Below, one piece after another: positions 45,555 through 54,222 of a stretch of 64,000 nucleotides of DNA. Below the pieces are notes generated by a model. That model saw nothing but the letters and a program-made list of their open reading frames with translations, was not told the DNA's origin and ran no database searches. Each line of letters opens with the position of its first letter. The stretch's first letter is position 1. Made by a program: the position numbers and the translations under genes. Source of the stretch: Pseudomonadota bacterium (GTDB lineage Bacteria > Pseudomonadota > Alphaproteobacteria > Rhodospirillales > Magnetospirillaceae); contig JAJXWP010000023.1 of the NCBI GenBank assembly GCA_021781575.1, forward strand, positions 1-64,000, given 5' to 3'.

Positions 45555-45908
45555 GGACTATTATATCTGTCGACAATACGGCCGCCTTCACCGAGTTAGT
45601 CTTGCACATTACTCTGCCGGAAATCCAGCGCCGCATGGCGGTCATATCACCTCTCGGTTGGGCTGTGGGGCTCTGATCGGCTGGTTGTCAGGTGGCCCAG
45701 GCGCAGTTGCGGTGTCGGGCATGGGGCGGGCGCCGTCGCGGCGCAAAGGCTTGCTTGCGGCCGCAGTTGCGCAGCCGCCCGGTCTGTCGGGGCATGCGGT
45801 GGGGCGACGGCCAAACCTTGCGGCGGCGGATGGACCACCACGTCGCCCGGCGGGCCGAAAAGTGCGAAAAGCGCCGTCAGTGCACCGTATGAGCGCAGGA
45901 CCATCGGA
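45555..45908. other. Intergenic region without recognisable gene
   Basis: About 350 bases. A minus-strand frame of 89 codons (45647-45916) starts inside the stop region of the small membrane-protein gene (ATGTGTAG overlap) and encodes a Pro/Ala-rich sequence, but composition and lack of similarity make it doubtful. The part near 45560 should hold the promoter of the preceding gene. Confidence 0.35.
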
Positions 45909-46244
45909 CTACACATTCAACGAATGGCGGTACTGTCTCCATATGTCGTCACGCAGCAGTCGCGCGTAATACAGAAAACGATGGCCGCGACGCCACCAGC
46001 GTAGGACATGGCGATAGAGGCGAAGACGCACCGAGCCGAACAGCCACAATCCGGCCAGCATAAGGATCGAGGTGACAAGAAAATCGAAATCGCACCATGT
46101 GCCCAGTCGCGCCCCCACATAGACGCAAGCGAAGGGGCCGATGGCGACATAGACCAGCAGGAGTGTTCCAAGCGCGGCAATGCCGGTGGCGATAGCCAAA
46201 TTGCACAGCAGCCACGTCACCGTATAGAGGAGAAGTCGCACCAT
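45909..46244 (-). CDS. Small membrane protein, unknown function
   Basis: 111 residues with two long hydrophobic stretches, about 5-42 (probably two TMs: LLLYTVTWLLCNLAIATGIA and LGTLLLVYVAIGPFACVYVG) and 54-70 (FLVTSILMLAGLWLFGSV), followed by a strongly basic, aromatic C-terminus (RLYRHVLRWWRRGHRFLYYA) that would face the cytoplasm. The ATG at 46244 has only a weak ribosome-binding site. It is encoded downstream of the TerC-like gene on the same strand. Family not recognised. Confidence 0.55.
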   Translation of the reverse strand: MVRLLLYTVTWLLCNLAIATGIAALGTLLLVYVAIGPFACVYVGARLGTWCDFDFLVTSILMLAGLWLFGSVRLRLYRHVLRWWRRGHRFLYYARLLRDDIWRQYRHSLNV

Positions 46245-46402
46245 GGCACACCGTCAGGCCTGGTTCCAGTTGGGGGCGTTCCTCTGTCAAGATCGGGGCG
46301 GCGAAGGCCGGTGGCAATCCCCCCTCCGGGGGCCAACGAATTGAATTGTGGCTGGGATCCGATGGGTGGCGTGGATCCGTCAGCGTCTCGCCACCAGTGC
46401 GA

Positions 46403-47056
46403 TTACCGGAGCAGAACCCCGTCAGCCGCGCTGATCACGGTGCGAGTGCCTTGCCAGATCATCGACAGGGCGACGTAGAGGATAATCAGGAGGCCGCCAT
46501 AGGCGATCCATCGCTGACGGCTGATCAGTCGCGCCACCAGCCCGGCGGCGATACCCATCAGTCCCACCGAAAGGCCGAGGCCGGCCACCAATACCCAAAA
46601 ATGCTCGCGTGCCGCTCCCGCAACCGCAAGGACATTATCGAGCGACATCGAGACGTCGGCGACCACGATCTGAGTCACCGCCTGGCGCATGGTCTTGGTC
46701 GGACCGCCCCGCGCCGAGGCTTTGCTCTCGCCATCGACGAATGCGTCCTGCCCCGCCGAATTCTCGCCGTTGCTGATTTCGCGCCACAGCTTCCAGGCGA
46801 CCCACAGGAGAAGAAGGCCGCCGGCCACCGTCAGGCCGACGATGGCCAGAAGGCGCACCGTGAATGCGGCAAACAGGATGCGCAACGCCGCGGCGGTGCC
46901 GATGCCGAGAAGGACCGCGCGGCGGCGCATGGACCGCGGTAGCCCGGCGGCCGCCATCCCGACGACCAGCGCATTGTCTCCCGCCATGGTGATGTCGATG
47001 GCGACCACCGTCGCCAGGGCAACCGCATCGGCCCAGCCAATACCCATCAGATCCAC
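46403..47056 (-). CDS. TerC family integral membrane protein (YjbE-type)
   Basis: 217 residues with six or seven hydrophobic segments. The two inverted TerC repeats carry VVAIDITMAGDNALVVGMAA and IVVADVSMSLDNVLAVAGAA, whose Asp/Asn residues form the putative metal path. Relatives export Mn2+ or assist metalation of secreted enzymes. Start GTG 47056 is chosen because AAGGG lies 8 bases upstream; ATG 47047 is possible but poorly spaced. I saw no yybP-ykoY manganese riboswitch in the short upstream region. Substrate Mn2+ is a family-level guess. Confidence 0.85.
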   Translation of the reverse strand: MDLMGIGWADAVALATVVAIDITMAGDNALVVGMAAAGLPRSMRRRAVLLGIGTAAALRILFAAFTVRLLAIVGLTVAGGLLLLWVAWKLWREISNGENSAGQDAFVDGESKASARGGPTKTMRQAVTQIVVADVSMSLDNVLAVAGAAREHFWVLVAGLGLSVGLMGIAAGLVARLISRQRWIAYGGLLIILYVALSMIWQGTRTVISAADGVLLR

Positions 47057-47172
47057 ACTCGGTACCCTTCCCAAATGTCCTGGTGTCGGCCGATTTTACA
47101 ACAAAGTGGTGGCGACGCTATCCAAGCTGTCCTAAGCCATTGTTCTGGCAGAAGTGGCGCAAGGTTTGCGGT

Positions 47173-48078
47173 ATGTCAAACCGATTTCGAGCGTCGGGAA
47201 TGAAGAAGACCCTTCTGTCGATGATTTTCTGTACGCAGGTGCTCCTGCTGGGGGCCTTGCCCGTGGAGTCCGCGGAAACGCCTCGGACAGAAAATTGCTA
47301 TGACCCCTCCACCGGCTTCCTCTCTCGAACCTATCCCGGCCGATGCACCGCGACGACGATCACCGACGACGAGGCGGCGCAGGTCCGCCGCCGACGGATG
47401 GACCAGGTGCGGCAGGCTGTGCAGGCCGTGCCCCCGCCGGTGCCGCCAACGCTTAAAATGAAATCCATCGGCACCGGATTCTTCGTTGCCCCGAACGGCA
47501 TGCTGCTGACCAACAACCATGTGGTCGCCGACTGCGCCGCGCTGACCGCCGAGACGGCGAACGGCCGTATCGTCCCGGCCAGGGAGGCCGAGCACGACGA
47601 GGGCGCGGATCTGGCCTTGCTGACGGTCGACTTGACGGTCCCGGTGGCGGCGACGTTCAGCCGCAAAGCCGTCCTCGACGGCGATCGCGTGGTGGCGATC
47701 GGCTTCCCTTATCATGGTATGGCCCCGGTGAAGCCGATGGCGGTCGAGGGGAAATTGGCCGGAACTGCGTCGGGCGACGGGAAGCAGTTGGTGCTTCGTG
47801 CCGATATCCGTCCCGGCAATAGCGGCGGGCCGTTGTTCGACGGCAGCGGCCTGGTGGTCGGCGTGGTTTTTGCTAAGATTGATACGGTGCGAACCTATCA
47901 GGCCACCGGCAGCGTGGTCCGCGATCTCGGCTTCGCCATTCCTAACGACACCGTGTCCCGCTTTCTCACCCGCAGGCATATCGCCGAGGTCACCGCACCG
48001 CCGGGGCTTGGCTTGACTGCAGGGCAGGTCCTGGCCAGGAGCGCCCCGTTCATCGTCCGAATCGGATGCTGGAAATAG
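47173..48078 (+). CDS. Trypsin-like serine protease, secreted
   Basis: 301 residues. Signal peptide (cleavage probably after VESA, near residue 34), then a 70-residue Cys-containing segment, then an S1-type protease domain. The catalytic triad is visible: His116 in LLTNNHVVADC, Asp146 in GADLALLTV and Ser217 in RPGNSGGPLF. There is no PDZ domain, unlike DegP/HtrA, so this is a short periplasmic HtrA-like protease. Start ATG 47173 has AAGG at a good distance; the ATG at 47200 has none. It converges on the bactofilin gene 17 bases away. Substrate unknown. Confidence 0.85.
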   Translation: MSNRFRASGMKKTLLSMIFCTQVLLLGALPVESAETPRTENCYDPSTGFLSRTYPGRCTATTITDDEAAQVRRRRMDQVRQAVQAVPPPVPPTLKMKSIGTGFFVAPNGMLLTNNHVVADCAALTAETANGRIVPAREAEHDEGADLALLTVDLTVPVAATFSRKAVLDGDRVVAIGFPYHGMAPVKPMAVEGKLAGTASGDGKQLVLRADIRPGNSGGPLFDGSGLVVGVVFAKIDTVRTYQATGSVVRDLGFAIPNDTVSRFLTRRHIAEVTAPPGLGLTAGQVLARSAPFIVRIGCWK

Positions 48079-48095
48079 CACTGGGCCGTGGCGGT

Positions 48096-48593
48096 TCAAC
48101 TGCCGACCAGAGCGACCTTGGGCGGGGTGGCGCCGTTCTCATCGGCAACGTCCTCAGCCCCCGCCGCCTCGGGCAGCTGCGCGCCGGCCGGATTGCCGAG
48201 GAGGGGCCGTGGGCCGGCAGCGGCGTCCTGCGAGGCGGCGGAGCCATCGGCCGGCAGGCGATTGAAACGGCCCTCCACATAGGCGCCAGCTTCGACGGTC
48301 AATCGGTCATGCGTAATGTCGCCGAGGACGCGCGCCGTCCTCGCAAGTTCCACCGTATGCGCGGTGATCTGGCCGGTCACGGCCCCCATCACACGCACCG
48401 TCTCGGCATTGATCTCGCCGCAAATGGCTCCTTTGTCGCCAACGACCAGCAGGCCGCAGCGGACATCTCCGTCGACTCGGCCGTCGACATGGACGTCGCC
48501 TTGGCTGGCGATGTCGCCGGTGAGCGTGCAGTTCACCCCGATGATCGAGGGTGTGAGTTGCTTGGCCGATGACTTATTGGAGCGCGAGAACAT
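48096..48593 (-). CDS. Bactofilin (polymer-forming cytoskeletal protein)
   Basis: 165 residues with a DUF583 beta-helix (about 15-115) made of short repeats such as GDVHVDGRVDGDVRCG, GAICGEINAETVRVMG and AYVEGRFNRL, flanked by a basic N-terminus and a disordered Ala/Pro-rich tail. Bactofilins form membrane-bound filaments that recruit cell-wall enzymes. Its start overlaps the 3' end of the M23 peptidase gene by 20 bases, the usual genomic partner, so the pair probably localises peptidoglycan remodelling and affects cell shape. Confidence 0.92.
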   Translation of the reverse strand: MFSRSNKSSAKQLTPSIIGVNCTLTGDIASQGDVHVDGRVDGDVRCGLLVVGDKGAICGEINAETVRVMGAVTGQITAHTVELARTARVLGDITHDRLTVEAGAYVEGRFNRLPADGSAASQDAAAGPRPLLGNPAGAQLPEAAGAEDVADENGATPPKVALVGS

Positions 48594-49866
48594 GCTGCCC
48601 TGCCGTAATGAACTTCATGGGGTCGGTCGGCTGATCGTCCATGCGGACTTCGTAGTGGAGATGCGGGCCGGTGGTTCGGCCGGTCACGCCGACGTAGCCG
48701 ATGACAGTGCCGCGTGTGACTTTTTGGCCGACCGTCACCGCCGTCTTGGACAAATGGGCATAACGGGTCTGCAAGTGCATGCCGTGATCGATCTCGACCA
48801 GGACGCCGTAGCGCTCGCGCCAACCGGCCCAGACCACCTGGCCGTCACCGGTGGCCATCACCGGAGTCCCGACCGGAGCGCCCAGGTCAACTCCTTCGTG
48901 GATTCCGCTCATCGCGTTGAGCGGATCGTTCCTGGCGCCGAACGGGCTGGTCATCTCGTAGTCGGCAAGCGGTTCGGCCAGGGGAATGCCGCGCAATGCC
49001 TTGGTCAGGCTGTCGAGCCGGGCGGCGTGGCTGTTGAACAACGCGATAGGGTCGATGCCGTCCTCGGCGGTCGGCTGAAGGCCGGCCTTGGCAGGGATGA
49101 ACGGCCCGCCGCGACCGTAAGGAGTCTCGGGCATAGCTCCGGCCGCCTTGGCGCCGACCCCTACCGCTTTCAGCGTCTTCTCCAGTTCGCCGATACGCAC
49201 CGCGGTCAGATTGGCCGAATCCTGCAGAAAGGCTCCATGGCTCGCCCGCAATCGGGCCAGCGCCTCGCCCAGTTGCGTCAGGCGCCGCTCCAGCACTTGC
49301 TGCTCGGCTTTGGCGGAATCCTGGAGCGAGCCGACGATTCGAGGAGTATCGCCGGCGGTCGAGGCCGCCTGCGCCGTCTGCGGTATCGCCTGCGCCGCGG
49401 CGCTCCGGCAGCCGCTGGCGTCAGGGTCGAGCCGCGGCATGCCGGCTGTGAGCTTTCCATGCTTGCCGGGCGCTACACTGCGCGCGGTGATGCGCAGCAG
49501 GCTGTCCTGGATGTCGGCAATCTCGCAAGTGATATTCGAGAAGGTGGACTGGAATTCGTCCAGGCGGCCAAATGCCGCCTGGTAGCTTGCCTTGAGGTCT
49601 GCCAGTTCTTCGGCTCGCCGGGCGATCTCGTCTTCCTTGCTGGCCAGCCGCGTCGCACCGTCGAAGTAGGCGGCAGTCGCCAGAATCGCCCACGACACGC
49701 AGCCGGCGATGACTGCAATGATCAACAGTTGTTGGATGGTGCCCAGACGAATGCAGCGGACACGGCCATGGTCACGGATCAGGATCTGGCGTTCGGGAAG
49801 AAGGCGCCGGGTTATCGCGCTACGCAGCGCCCCGAGATGCCACATGACCGATCGCCGCTCCGCCAA
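48574..49866 (-). CDS. M23-family peptidoglycan metallopeptidase
   Basis: 430 residues. One TM helix near 45-68, a periplasmic coiled coil (about 75-125 and 185-230), then a LytM domain (about 305-425) with HEGVDLGAPVGTPV, HLQTRYAHL and TTGPHLHYEV, which hold the zinc ligands (His/Asp/His), so it should be an active endopeptidase. Membrane-anchored with the catalytic domain in the periplasm. Start: TTG 49866 follows AGGGGG by about 5 bases; ATG 49845 (MWHLGALRS) is the alternative. Overlaps the bactofilin gene. Confidence 0.9.
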   Translation of the reverse strand: MAERRSVMWHLGALRSAITRRLLPERQILIRDHGRVRCIRLGTIQQLLIIAVIAGCVSWAILATAAYFDGATRLASKEDEIARRAEELADLKASYQAAFGRLDEFQSTFSNITCEIADIQDSLLRITARSVAPGKHGKLTAGMPRLDPDASGCRSAAAQAIPQTAQAASTAGDTPRIVGSLQDSAKAEQQVLERRLTQLGEALARLRASHGAFLQDSANLTAVRIGELEKTLKAVGVGAKAAGAMPETPYGRGGPFIPAKAGLQPTAEDGIDPIALFNSHAARLDSLTKALRGIPLAEPLADYEMTSPFGARNDPLNAMSGIHEGVDLGAPVGTPVMATGDGQVVWAGWRERYGVLVEIDHGMHLQTRYAHLSKTAVTVGQKVTRGTVIGYVGVTGRTTGPHLHYEVRMDDQPTDPMKFITAGQHVLALQ

Positions 49867-50235
49867 GGTGTCCCCCTATCTCGGTGTCAAGCGGTGCCCG
49901 ACAGCCCCGTTCCATAGCCATTCGGCATGGCAATATTGACCATCGGATTGCCCCTAAAGAGCAAAAGTATCCCGTTCGTGGGGGTATTTTGAAGCCCCAA
50001 TTTACCAAATTTCTGGAATTGTAAATCTGTCAACAGGTTGCAGCTTAGTTTGCATTTGTGCAGAGTTCGGGAGCTGGCGGTTGTCCGAGCCGATTAGCCG
50101 TTGCGGCTGTTTCCGCCCGCGGCTACTGTCCGCCGTGGCGCACGGGCCAGGGCCGGCCTTCGGCGTCGGCATCAACCATCATTCCCGCCATCACAGCCAA
50201 ACCCCGTATTCAGTCTGAAGGAGGCGGCTCTCGCC
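49867..50235. other. Divergent intergenic region
   Basis: About 370 bases between the M23 peptidase and SET-domain genes, A+T-rich around 49960-50040. A minus-strand TTGACA (50028-50033) could be a -35 for the peptidase-bactofilin operon, but no good -10 follows at 16-18 bases. The frame of the SET gene stays open from 50101, without recognised sequence. Confidence 0.35.
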
Positions 50236-50646
50236 ATGTGGGGAACGAGTGACGAAAGGAACGGGTTGCGCGTCGTCAATTTCGGCCCGAAGAAGGGGCG
50301 GGGGATCGTGGCAACGCAGGGCATCCGCGAGGGCGAATTGATCGAGCGATCGCCGGTATTGATCATTCCGCGCAATGACCGCGCCCTGGTCGACCCCACC
50401 ATCATGTTCACCTATGTCTTCATGTGGGAACACGGTACGGTCGAAGAGGACCTTTACAAACACGACGGCCGTGCCGCGATCGCCCTGGGGTTTACCAGCC
50501 TGCTGAACCATTCCTACAGGCCGAATGCCGATTTTTTCCGCCACATCGATGAATTGATGATCGACGTCGTCGCCTTGCGGGACATCGAAGCGGGTGAGGA
50601 AATCACCATAGACTACAGGATGACTCTCTGGTTCGATCCCAACTGA
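50236..50646 (+). CDS. SET-domain protein (putative lysine methyltransferase)
   Basis: 136 residues forming a minimal SET domain: VVNFGPKKGRGIVATQGIREGE (shortened: GRGIVATQGIREGE) at the N-terminus, the SAM-binding NHSYRPNADF near 95, and the catalytic GEEITIDY near the C-terminus. Pre- and post-SET domains are absent, as in small bacterial SET proteins. Start ATG 50236 lies 11 bases after AAGGAGG, slightly far; upstream frame lacks similarity. The stop is one base before the CobC-like start, so the two are co-transcribed. A target protein is not evident. Confidence 0.82.
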   Translation: MWGTSDERNGLRVVNFGPKKGRGIVATQGIREGELIERSPVLIIPRNDRALVDPTIMFTYVFMWEHGTVEEDLYKHDGRAAIALGFTSLLNHSYRPNADFFRHIDELMIDVVALRDIEAGEEITIDYRMTLWFDPN

Positions 50647-50647
50647 T

Positions 50648-51664
50648 ATGCGGAGTACCTTCGACCCATTCGCGCTGCCCGCCCACGGGGGAGATCTTGC
50701 CGCGGCCGAGTTGCGGTTCGGCCGGCCGGCAGCCGGCTGGCTTGATCTTTCAACAGGAATAAATCCTTTCTCCTATCCATTGCCGCCTTTTGATCCCGCG
50801 GTCTGGCAACGGCTGCCCAGCGCCGAGTTGGAAGAGCTGGCGCGCCGAGCGGCGGCGGAGGCATTCGGCGTGGCCGACCCGGAATGCCTGGTGGTGGGCG
50901 CCGGTTCGCAAGCCCTGATTCAGGTGTTGCCGCGCCTGCGCCCGTTTTCCAGGGTTGCCGTGGTCGGCCCCACCTATGGCGAGCACGCCAACTGCTGGAC
51001 CAACGCGGGCCACCAACTGCTGCCTTGCGAGACTCTCGACCGTATCGGCGACGCGGACGTGGTGGTCGTCGCCAATCCCAACAATCCGGACGGTCGCAAA
51101 TACGATGCCCGGCGCCTGCTGGAGCTGGCCGATGGGATGGCCGCCCGCGGTGGTCTGCTGATCGTCGACGAGGCCTTCGCCGATTGCACTCCCGAACTGT
51201 CGCTGGCGGCGCATGTGCGCAACGGACTGATCGTGCTGCGCAGCTTCGGCAAGTTTTTCGGCCTGGCCGGCCTGCGGCTCGGCTTCGGTATCGCCGAACC
51301 CGGCGCTGCCAGGCTGTTGCGGCTCGCCCTGGGCCCGTGGCCGGTCAATGGGCCGGCTTTGGCGGTGGGATGCACGGCCTTGGCCGACCATGCCTGGATC
51401 GCCGAGACTCGTTGCCGCCTGGCCAGCGAAGCGGCCGCGCTCGACATGCTGCTGGTCCGCGCCCGCCTCTCGGTGATTGGCGGGACCCATCTGTTCCGTT
51501 TGGTGAATGCCCCGCGGGCCTGGGCGCTGTATGAGTATTTGGGCCAGCGTGGAATCCTGGTCAGACCGTTCGCCGCATCGCCACGGTGGCTGCGGTTCGG
51601 GCTGCCGCCCGGTGAAAAAGGCCGCCGCCGATTGCAGGATGCCTTGGCCGCCTGGGAGGGTTAG
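50648..51664 (+). CDS. cobC: Threonine-phosphate decarboxylase (cobalamin pathway, CobC/CobD type)
   Basis: 338-residue fold-type I PLP enzyme. HGGDLAAAELRFG and WLDLSTGINPFSYPLPP at the N-terminus are typical of CobC, followed by VVANPNNPDGRKYDAR, and the Schiff-base lysine Lys202 in RSFGKFFGLAGLRLGF. It makes (R)-1-amino-2-propanol phosphate from L-threonine phosphate for the cobalamin nucleotide loop. No other cob gene is adjacent; instead the SET-domain gene lies directly upstream (1-base gap). Closely related to histidinol-phosphate aminotransferase, but the N-terminal HGG/STGINP pattern favours CobC. Confidence 0.88.
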   Translation: MRSTFDPFALPAHGGDLAAAELRFGRPAAGWLDLSTGINPFSYPLPPFDPAVWQRLPSAELEELARRAAAEAFGVADPECLVVGAGSQALIQVLPRLRPFSRVAVVGPTYGEHANCWTNAGHQLLPCETLDRIGDADVVVVANPNNPDGRKYDARRLLELADGMAARGGLLIVDEAFADCTPELSLAAHVRNGLIVLRSFGKFFGLAGLRLGFGIAEPGAARLLRLALGPWPVNGPALAVGCTALADHAWIAETRCRLASEAAALDMLLVRARLSVIGGTHLFRLVNAPRAWALYEYLGQRGILVRPFAASPRWLRFGLPPGEKGRRRLQDALAAWEG

Positions 51665-51708
51665 CCCAGCGCCGCGGATGCGGGGCGGCCGGCGCCTGAG
51701 GCGAATTT

Positions 51709-52827
51709 TCAAAGCGGCATCAGGTCTTCGAAATAGAGATAGGCGTCGGCCGAATCGAGCAGGACACCGTCGAAGCCGAGATCGACCAAGCCCTGCATGT
51801 ATTTTCCGATCAGAGCTTTCCACGCCGGATCCCAGTAGCGCACGATCATTTCTCCTGAGGCGGAGGGGTCGTGGGCAACCAGCCAGGAGGGATTGCCCAC
51901 CGTCCAGTCCGGTTTCCAATAATAGCGCGTATCGGCGGCGCAGCCCACCGGGAGGGTGGCGAGGACCAGGCGCCGCGCGCCGAGTTCCTTGTATTTCAGC
52001 GATCGCACATCGGCAAAAGTAAGGGGCTCTGTGCCGCGCCAGAAAGGATCGAGCAGCAGAATGTCGTAGTTGGTGGCCTGCAGCGCGCTAACCCAGTCGC
52101 CGCGGCTGCCAAAGGATTCGGAATGCAGCATTGGCAGGAAATTCTTCGCCAATGCCATATCGGTCACATGTTGGGCATTCTCTTGTGGCGGCCGGTGTCT
52201 GGGGATGCGGCTCAGGCGTTTGTCCCGATCCTGGTCGAGATAGCTCAGGGTCATCGCTCGGCGCACGTCGGCCGCGACCTTGCCGCGCAGTTTCGCATCG
52301 TCGCAATACTCGATGGTCAGCGCCCGCCGCCCTTCCTGTTCCATCAGGCGGACTGCATTCATCATATAGTGCGTCATGGCCTCGTCGGTCGGCTGGTCGA
52401 CGCGGTCACGGCCGCAGAACAGCCCGTCGATCAGAATGCCGTCGAGCGCTTCCAGGCAGGGCCGGATGACACTACCCACCGGCGTATATTTCCCGGCGGC
52501 GCTGCCGTCGGGGTCGCGGGCCTCCTCCCAATCGGCCTCGCGTTTTTCCTTGATCAGCAATTCCGGCGCGTTGCGCAGCAGAATGATGAAGTCGGGCTTG
52601 CGCTGGCGACCGTAGGTGGCCAGCCCAATCACAATATCGCGCATGTATTGCCGGTGGTTGGGGATCTTTTCCGGTGGTGTGTAGGGGACATCCCGCAGCT
52701 TTCCTGCGTCCTTGTCGGGGCGGACCATGCCGCTGAACCGCATTTCCGCCCATGCCGTCGGCGCCACCACCAGCGAGGTCAGGGTCGCAGCCCCCAGGCC
52801 CAAGGCGAAACGGCGGCGCCCGATCAC
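51709..52827 (-). CDS. Secreted GH114-like (endo-alpha-1,4-polygalactosaminidase-type) protein
   Basis: 372 residues with a Tat-like signal ([20 protein letters not shown], cleavage near AWA). The mature TIM-barrel-like part has [44 protein letters not shown] and [16 protein letters not shown], characteristic of the GH114/TIGR01370 family. It is probably exported folded and acts on galactosaminoglycan-type polysaccharide. Start GTG 52827 overlaps the stop of the upstream FAD oxidoreductase (GTGA). Part of the family was once mis-annotated as cysteinyl-tRNA synthetase. Activity not proven by sequence. Confidence 0.78.
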   Translation of the reverse strand: MIGRRRFALGLGAATLTSLVVAPTAWAEMRFSGMVRPDKDAGKLRDVPYTPPEKIPNHRQYMRDIVIGLATYGRQRKPDFIILLRNAPELLIKEKREADWEEARDPDGSAAGKYTPVGSVIRPCLEALDGILIDGLFCGRDRVDQPTDEAMTHYMMNAVRLMEQEGRRALTIEYCDDAKLRGKVAADVRRAMTLSYLDQDRDKRLSRIPRHRPPQENAQHVTDMALAKNFLPMLHSESFGSRGDWVSALQATNYDILLLDPFWRGTEPLTFADVRSLKYKELGARRLVLATLPVGCAADTRYYWKPDWTVGNPSWLVAHDPSASGEMIVRYWDPAWKALIGKYMQGLVDLGFDGVLLDSADAYLYFEDLMPL

Positions 52828-53927
52828 CGGAGGATCTCCGCAACATGACCGGCGAGCGCGAGTGAGGCGGTGATGCCGGGTGACTCGATGCCAAAAAGGT
52901 TGACCAGGCCGGATATGCCATGATCGGCCGGTCCGTCGACGACGAAATCGCGGGCGGCTTCGCCCGGGGCCTGGATTTTCGGTCGCATGCCGGCATAGCC
53001 GGGGCGCAATCCGCCATCGGGAAGGCCCGGCCAATAGCGGCGGATGCTGGCGTAGAAGCGATCGCCGCGGGCCGGATCAACGTCATAGGATTCATTATCG
53101 ACCCACTGGACGTCCGGTCCAAAACGTCCTTGTCCACCAAGGTCGAGGGTGAAATGCACGCCCAGTCCGCCGGCTTCCGGCACCGGATAAACGAGGCGGG
53201 AGAACGGCCGCCGGCCGCTCAGCAAGAAATAGTTGCCTTTGCACAGGTGAAGGGGAGGTACCCGTTCCGCCGGCAACCCGCTGATCGCCAACGCCAGCCT
53301 CTGCGCTCCCAGGCCGGCGGCATTGACCACCCGGCGGCATAACAGACGGCAGGGCTCGTCGCCGCCGACCTCAAGCAGAATGCCACAGTCGCCGGCTTCT
53401 CCGCGCAGGACCGGGCTTTTCAGGGCCAGGGCGCCGCCCGCGGCTTCCACCTCGCCCAGGAGAGCCAACATGTAGCCGTGGGTGTCGAGGATGCCGGTCG
53501 ATGGCGACCACAGGGCGGCGCTGCACCGGAGTTCGGACTCCATGGCGCGCGCTTGGGCGCCGCTCAGCGGTTCCAGGCCGTCGACGCCGTTGAGGCGGGC
53601 GTTGTCGGAAATGGCTCCGATCCGCTGTTCCTCGGCCTCGTCGGTGGCGACGATCAACTTGCCGGTCATGGCGTGGGCGATACCGTGCTCGGCCAGATAC
53701 CGGCGCAACAGACGATTCCCTTCGACGCAGAGGCGGGCCTTCAGGCTGTCCGTCGGGTAATACATGCCGGCGTGGATGACTTCGCTGCTGCGCGAACTGG
53801 TCCCCGTGCCGATGGCGCCTGCCGCCTCGAGGATTACCACCTCGTGGCCGGCCATGGCCAGGGCGCGGGCTGCCGCCAAGCCGACGACCCCGGCGCCCAC
53901 CACGGCGCATTCGACGCGATCAGTCAT
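52824..53927 (-). CDS. FAD-dependent oxidoreductase, LhgO-like
   Basis: 367 residues of the DAO/LhgO family (L-2-hydroxyglutarate oxidase/dehydrogenase-like). The Rossmann start is [20 protein letters not shown] (GxGxxG), followed by [19 protein letters not shown], the conserved substrate-side loop, [20 protein letters not shown] and the C-terminal [20 protein letters not shown] 53927 by homology; the open frame upstream is unrelated. Translation is coupled to the GH114-like gene downstream. It would oxidise a 2-hydroxy acid or amino acid and reduce the quinone pool or O2; substrate uncertain. Confidence 0.87.
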   Translation of the reverse strand: MTDRVECAVVGAGVVGLAAARALAMAGHEVVILEAAGAIGTGTSSRSSEVIHAGMYYPTDSLKARLCVEGNRLLRRYLAEHGIAHAMTGKLIVATDEAEEQRIGAISDNARLNGVDGLEPLSGAQARAMESELRCSAALWSPSTGILDTHGYMLALLGEVEAAGGALALKSPVLRGEAGDCGILLEVGGDEPCRLLCRRVVNAAGLGAQRLALAISGLPAERVPPLHLCKGNYFLLSGRRPFSRLVYPVPEAGGLGVHFTLDLGGQGRFGPDVQWVDNESYDVDPARGDRFYASIRRYWPGLPDGGLRPGYAGMRPKIQAPGEAARDFVVDGPADHGISGLVNLFGIESPGITASLALAGHVAEILR

Positions 53928-54222
53928 TCGGATGGGGGCCGCGGAAAGCGGCGCTCTCGACCTCGATTTCCATGCCGAATTGTCGCTATGGCAGACGCCG
54001 CCTGTCAATGCCGTCGTCTTCGGCTGCCTCGGCAAGTCAACCAATGACGCAAAGTCCAAGACAAACGTCGTTGTAGAATGTTTCTACGGAGGTAAGATGG
54101 AACAGGAAGGGGGCTCAACCCCGTGAGGGGGAAATGACGCCTCCACGAATATTTTCAATCTTAATATTTTCGTCCCATTCGCCCCGAAAGGGCGCCGACA
54201 TCCCCAGGGCAAAGGATAGACA

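Noticed and set aside
45647-45916. 89-codon minus-strand frame overlapping the membrane-protein stop
   Set aside because: The ATGTGTAG overlap is suggestive, but the Pro/Ala-rich translation has no family features and the region looks non-coding.
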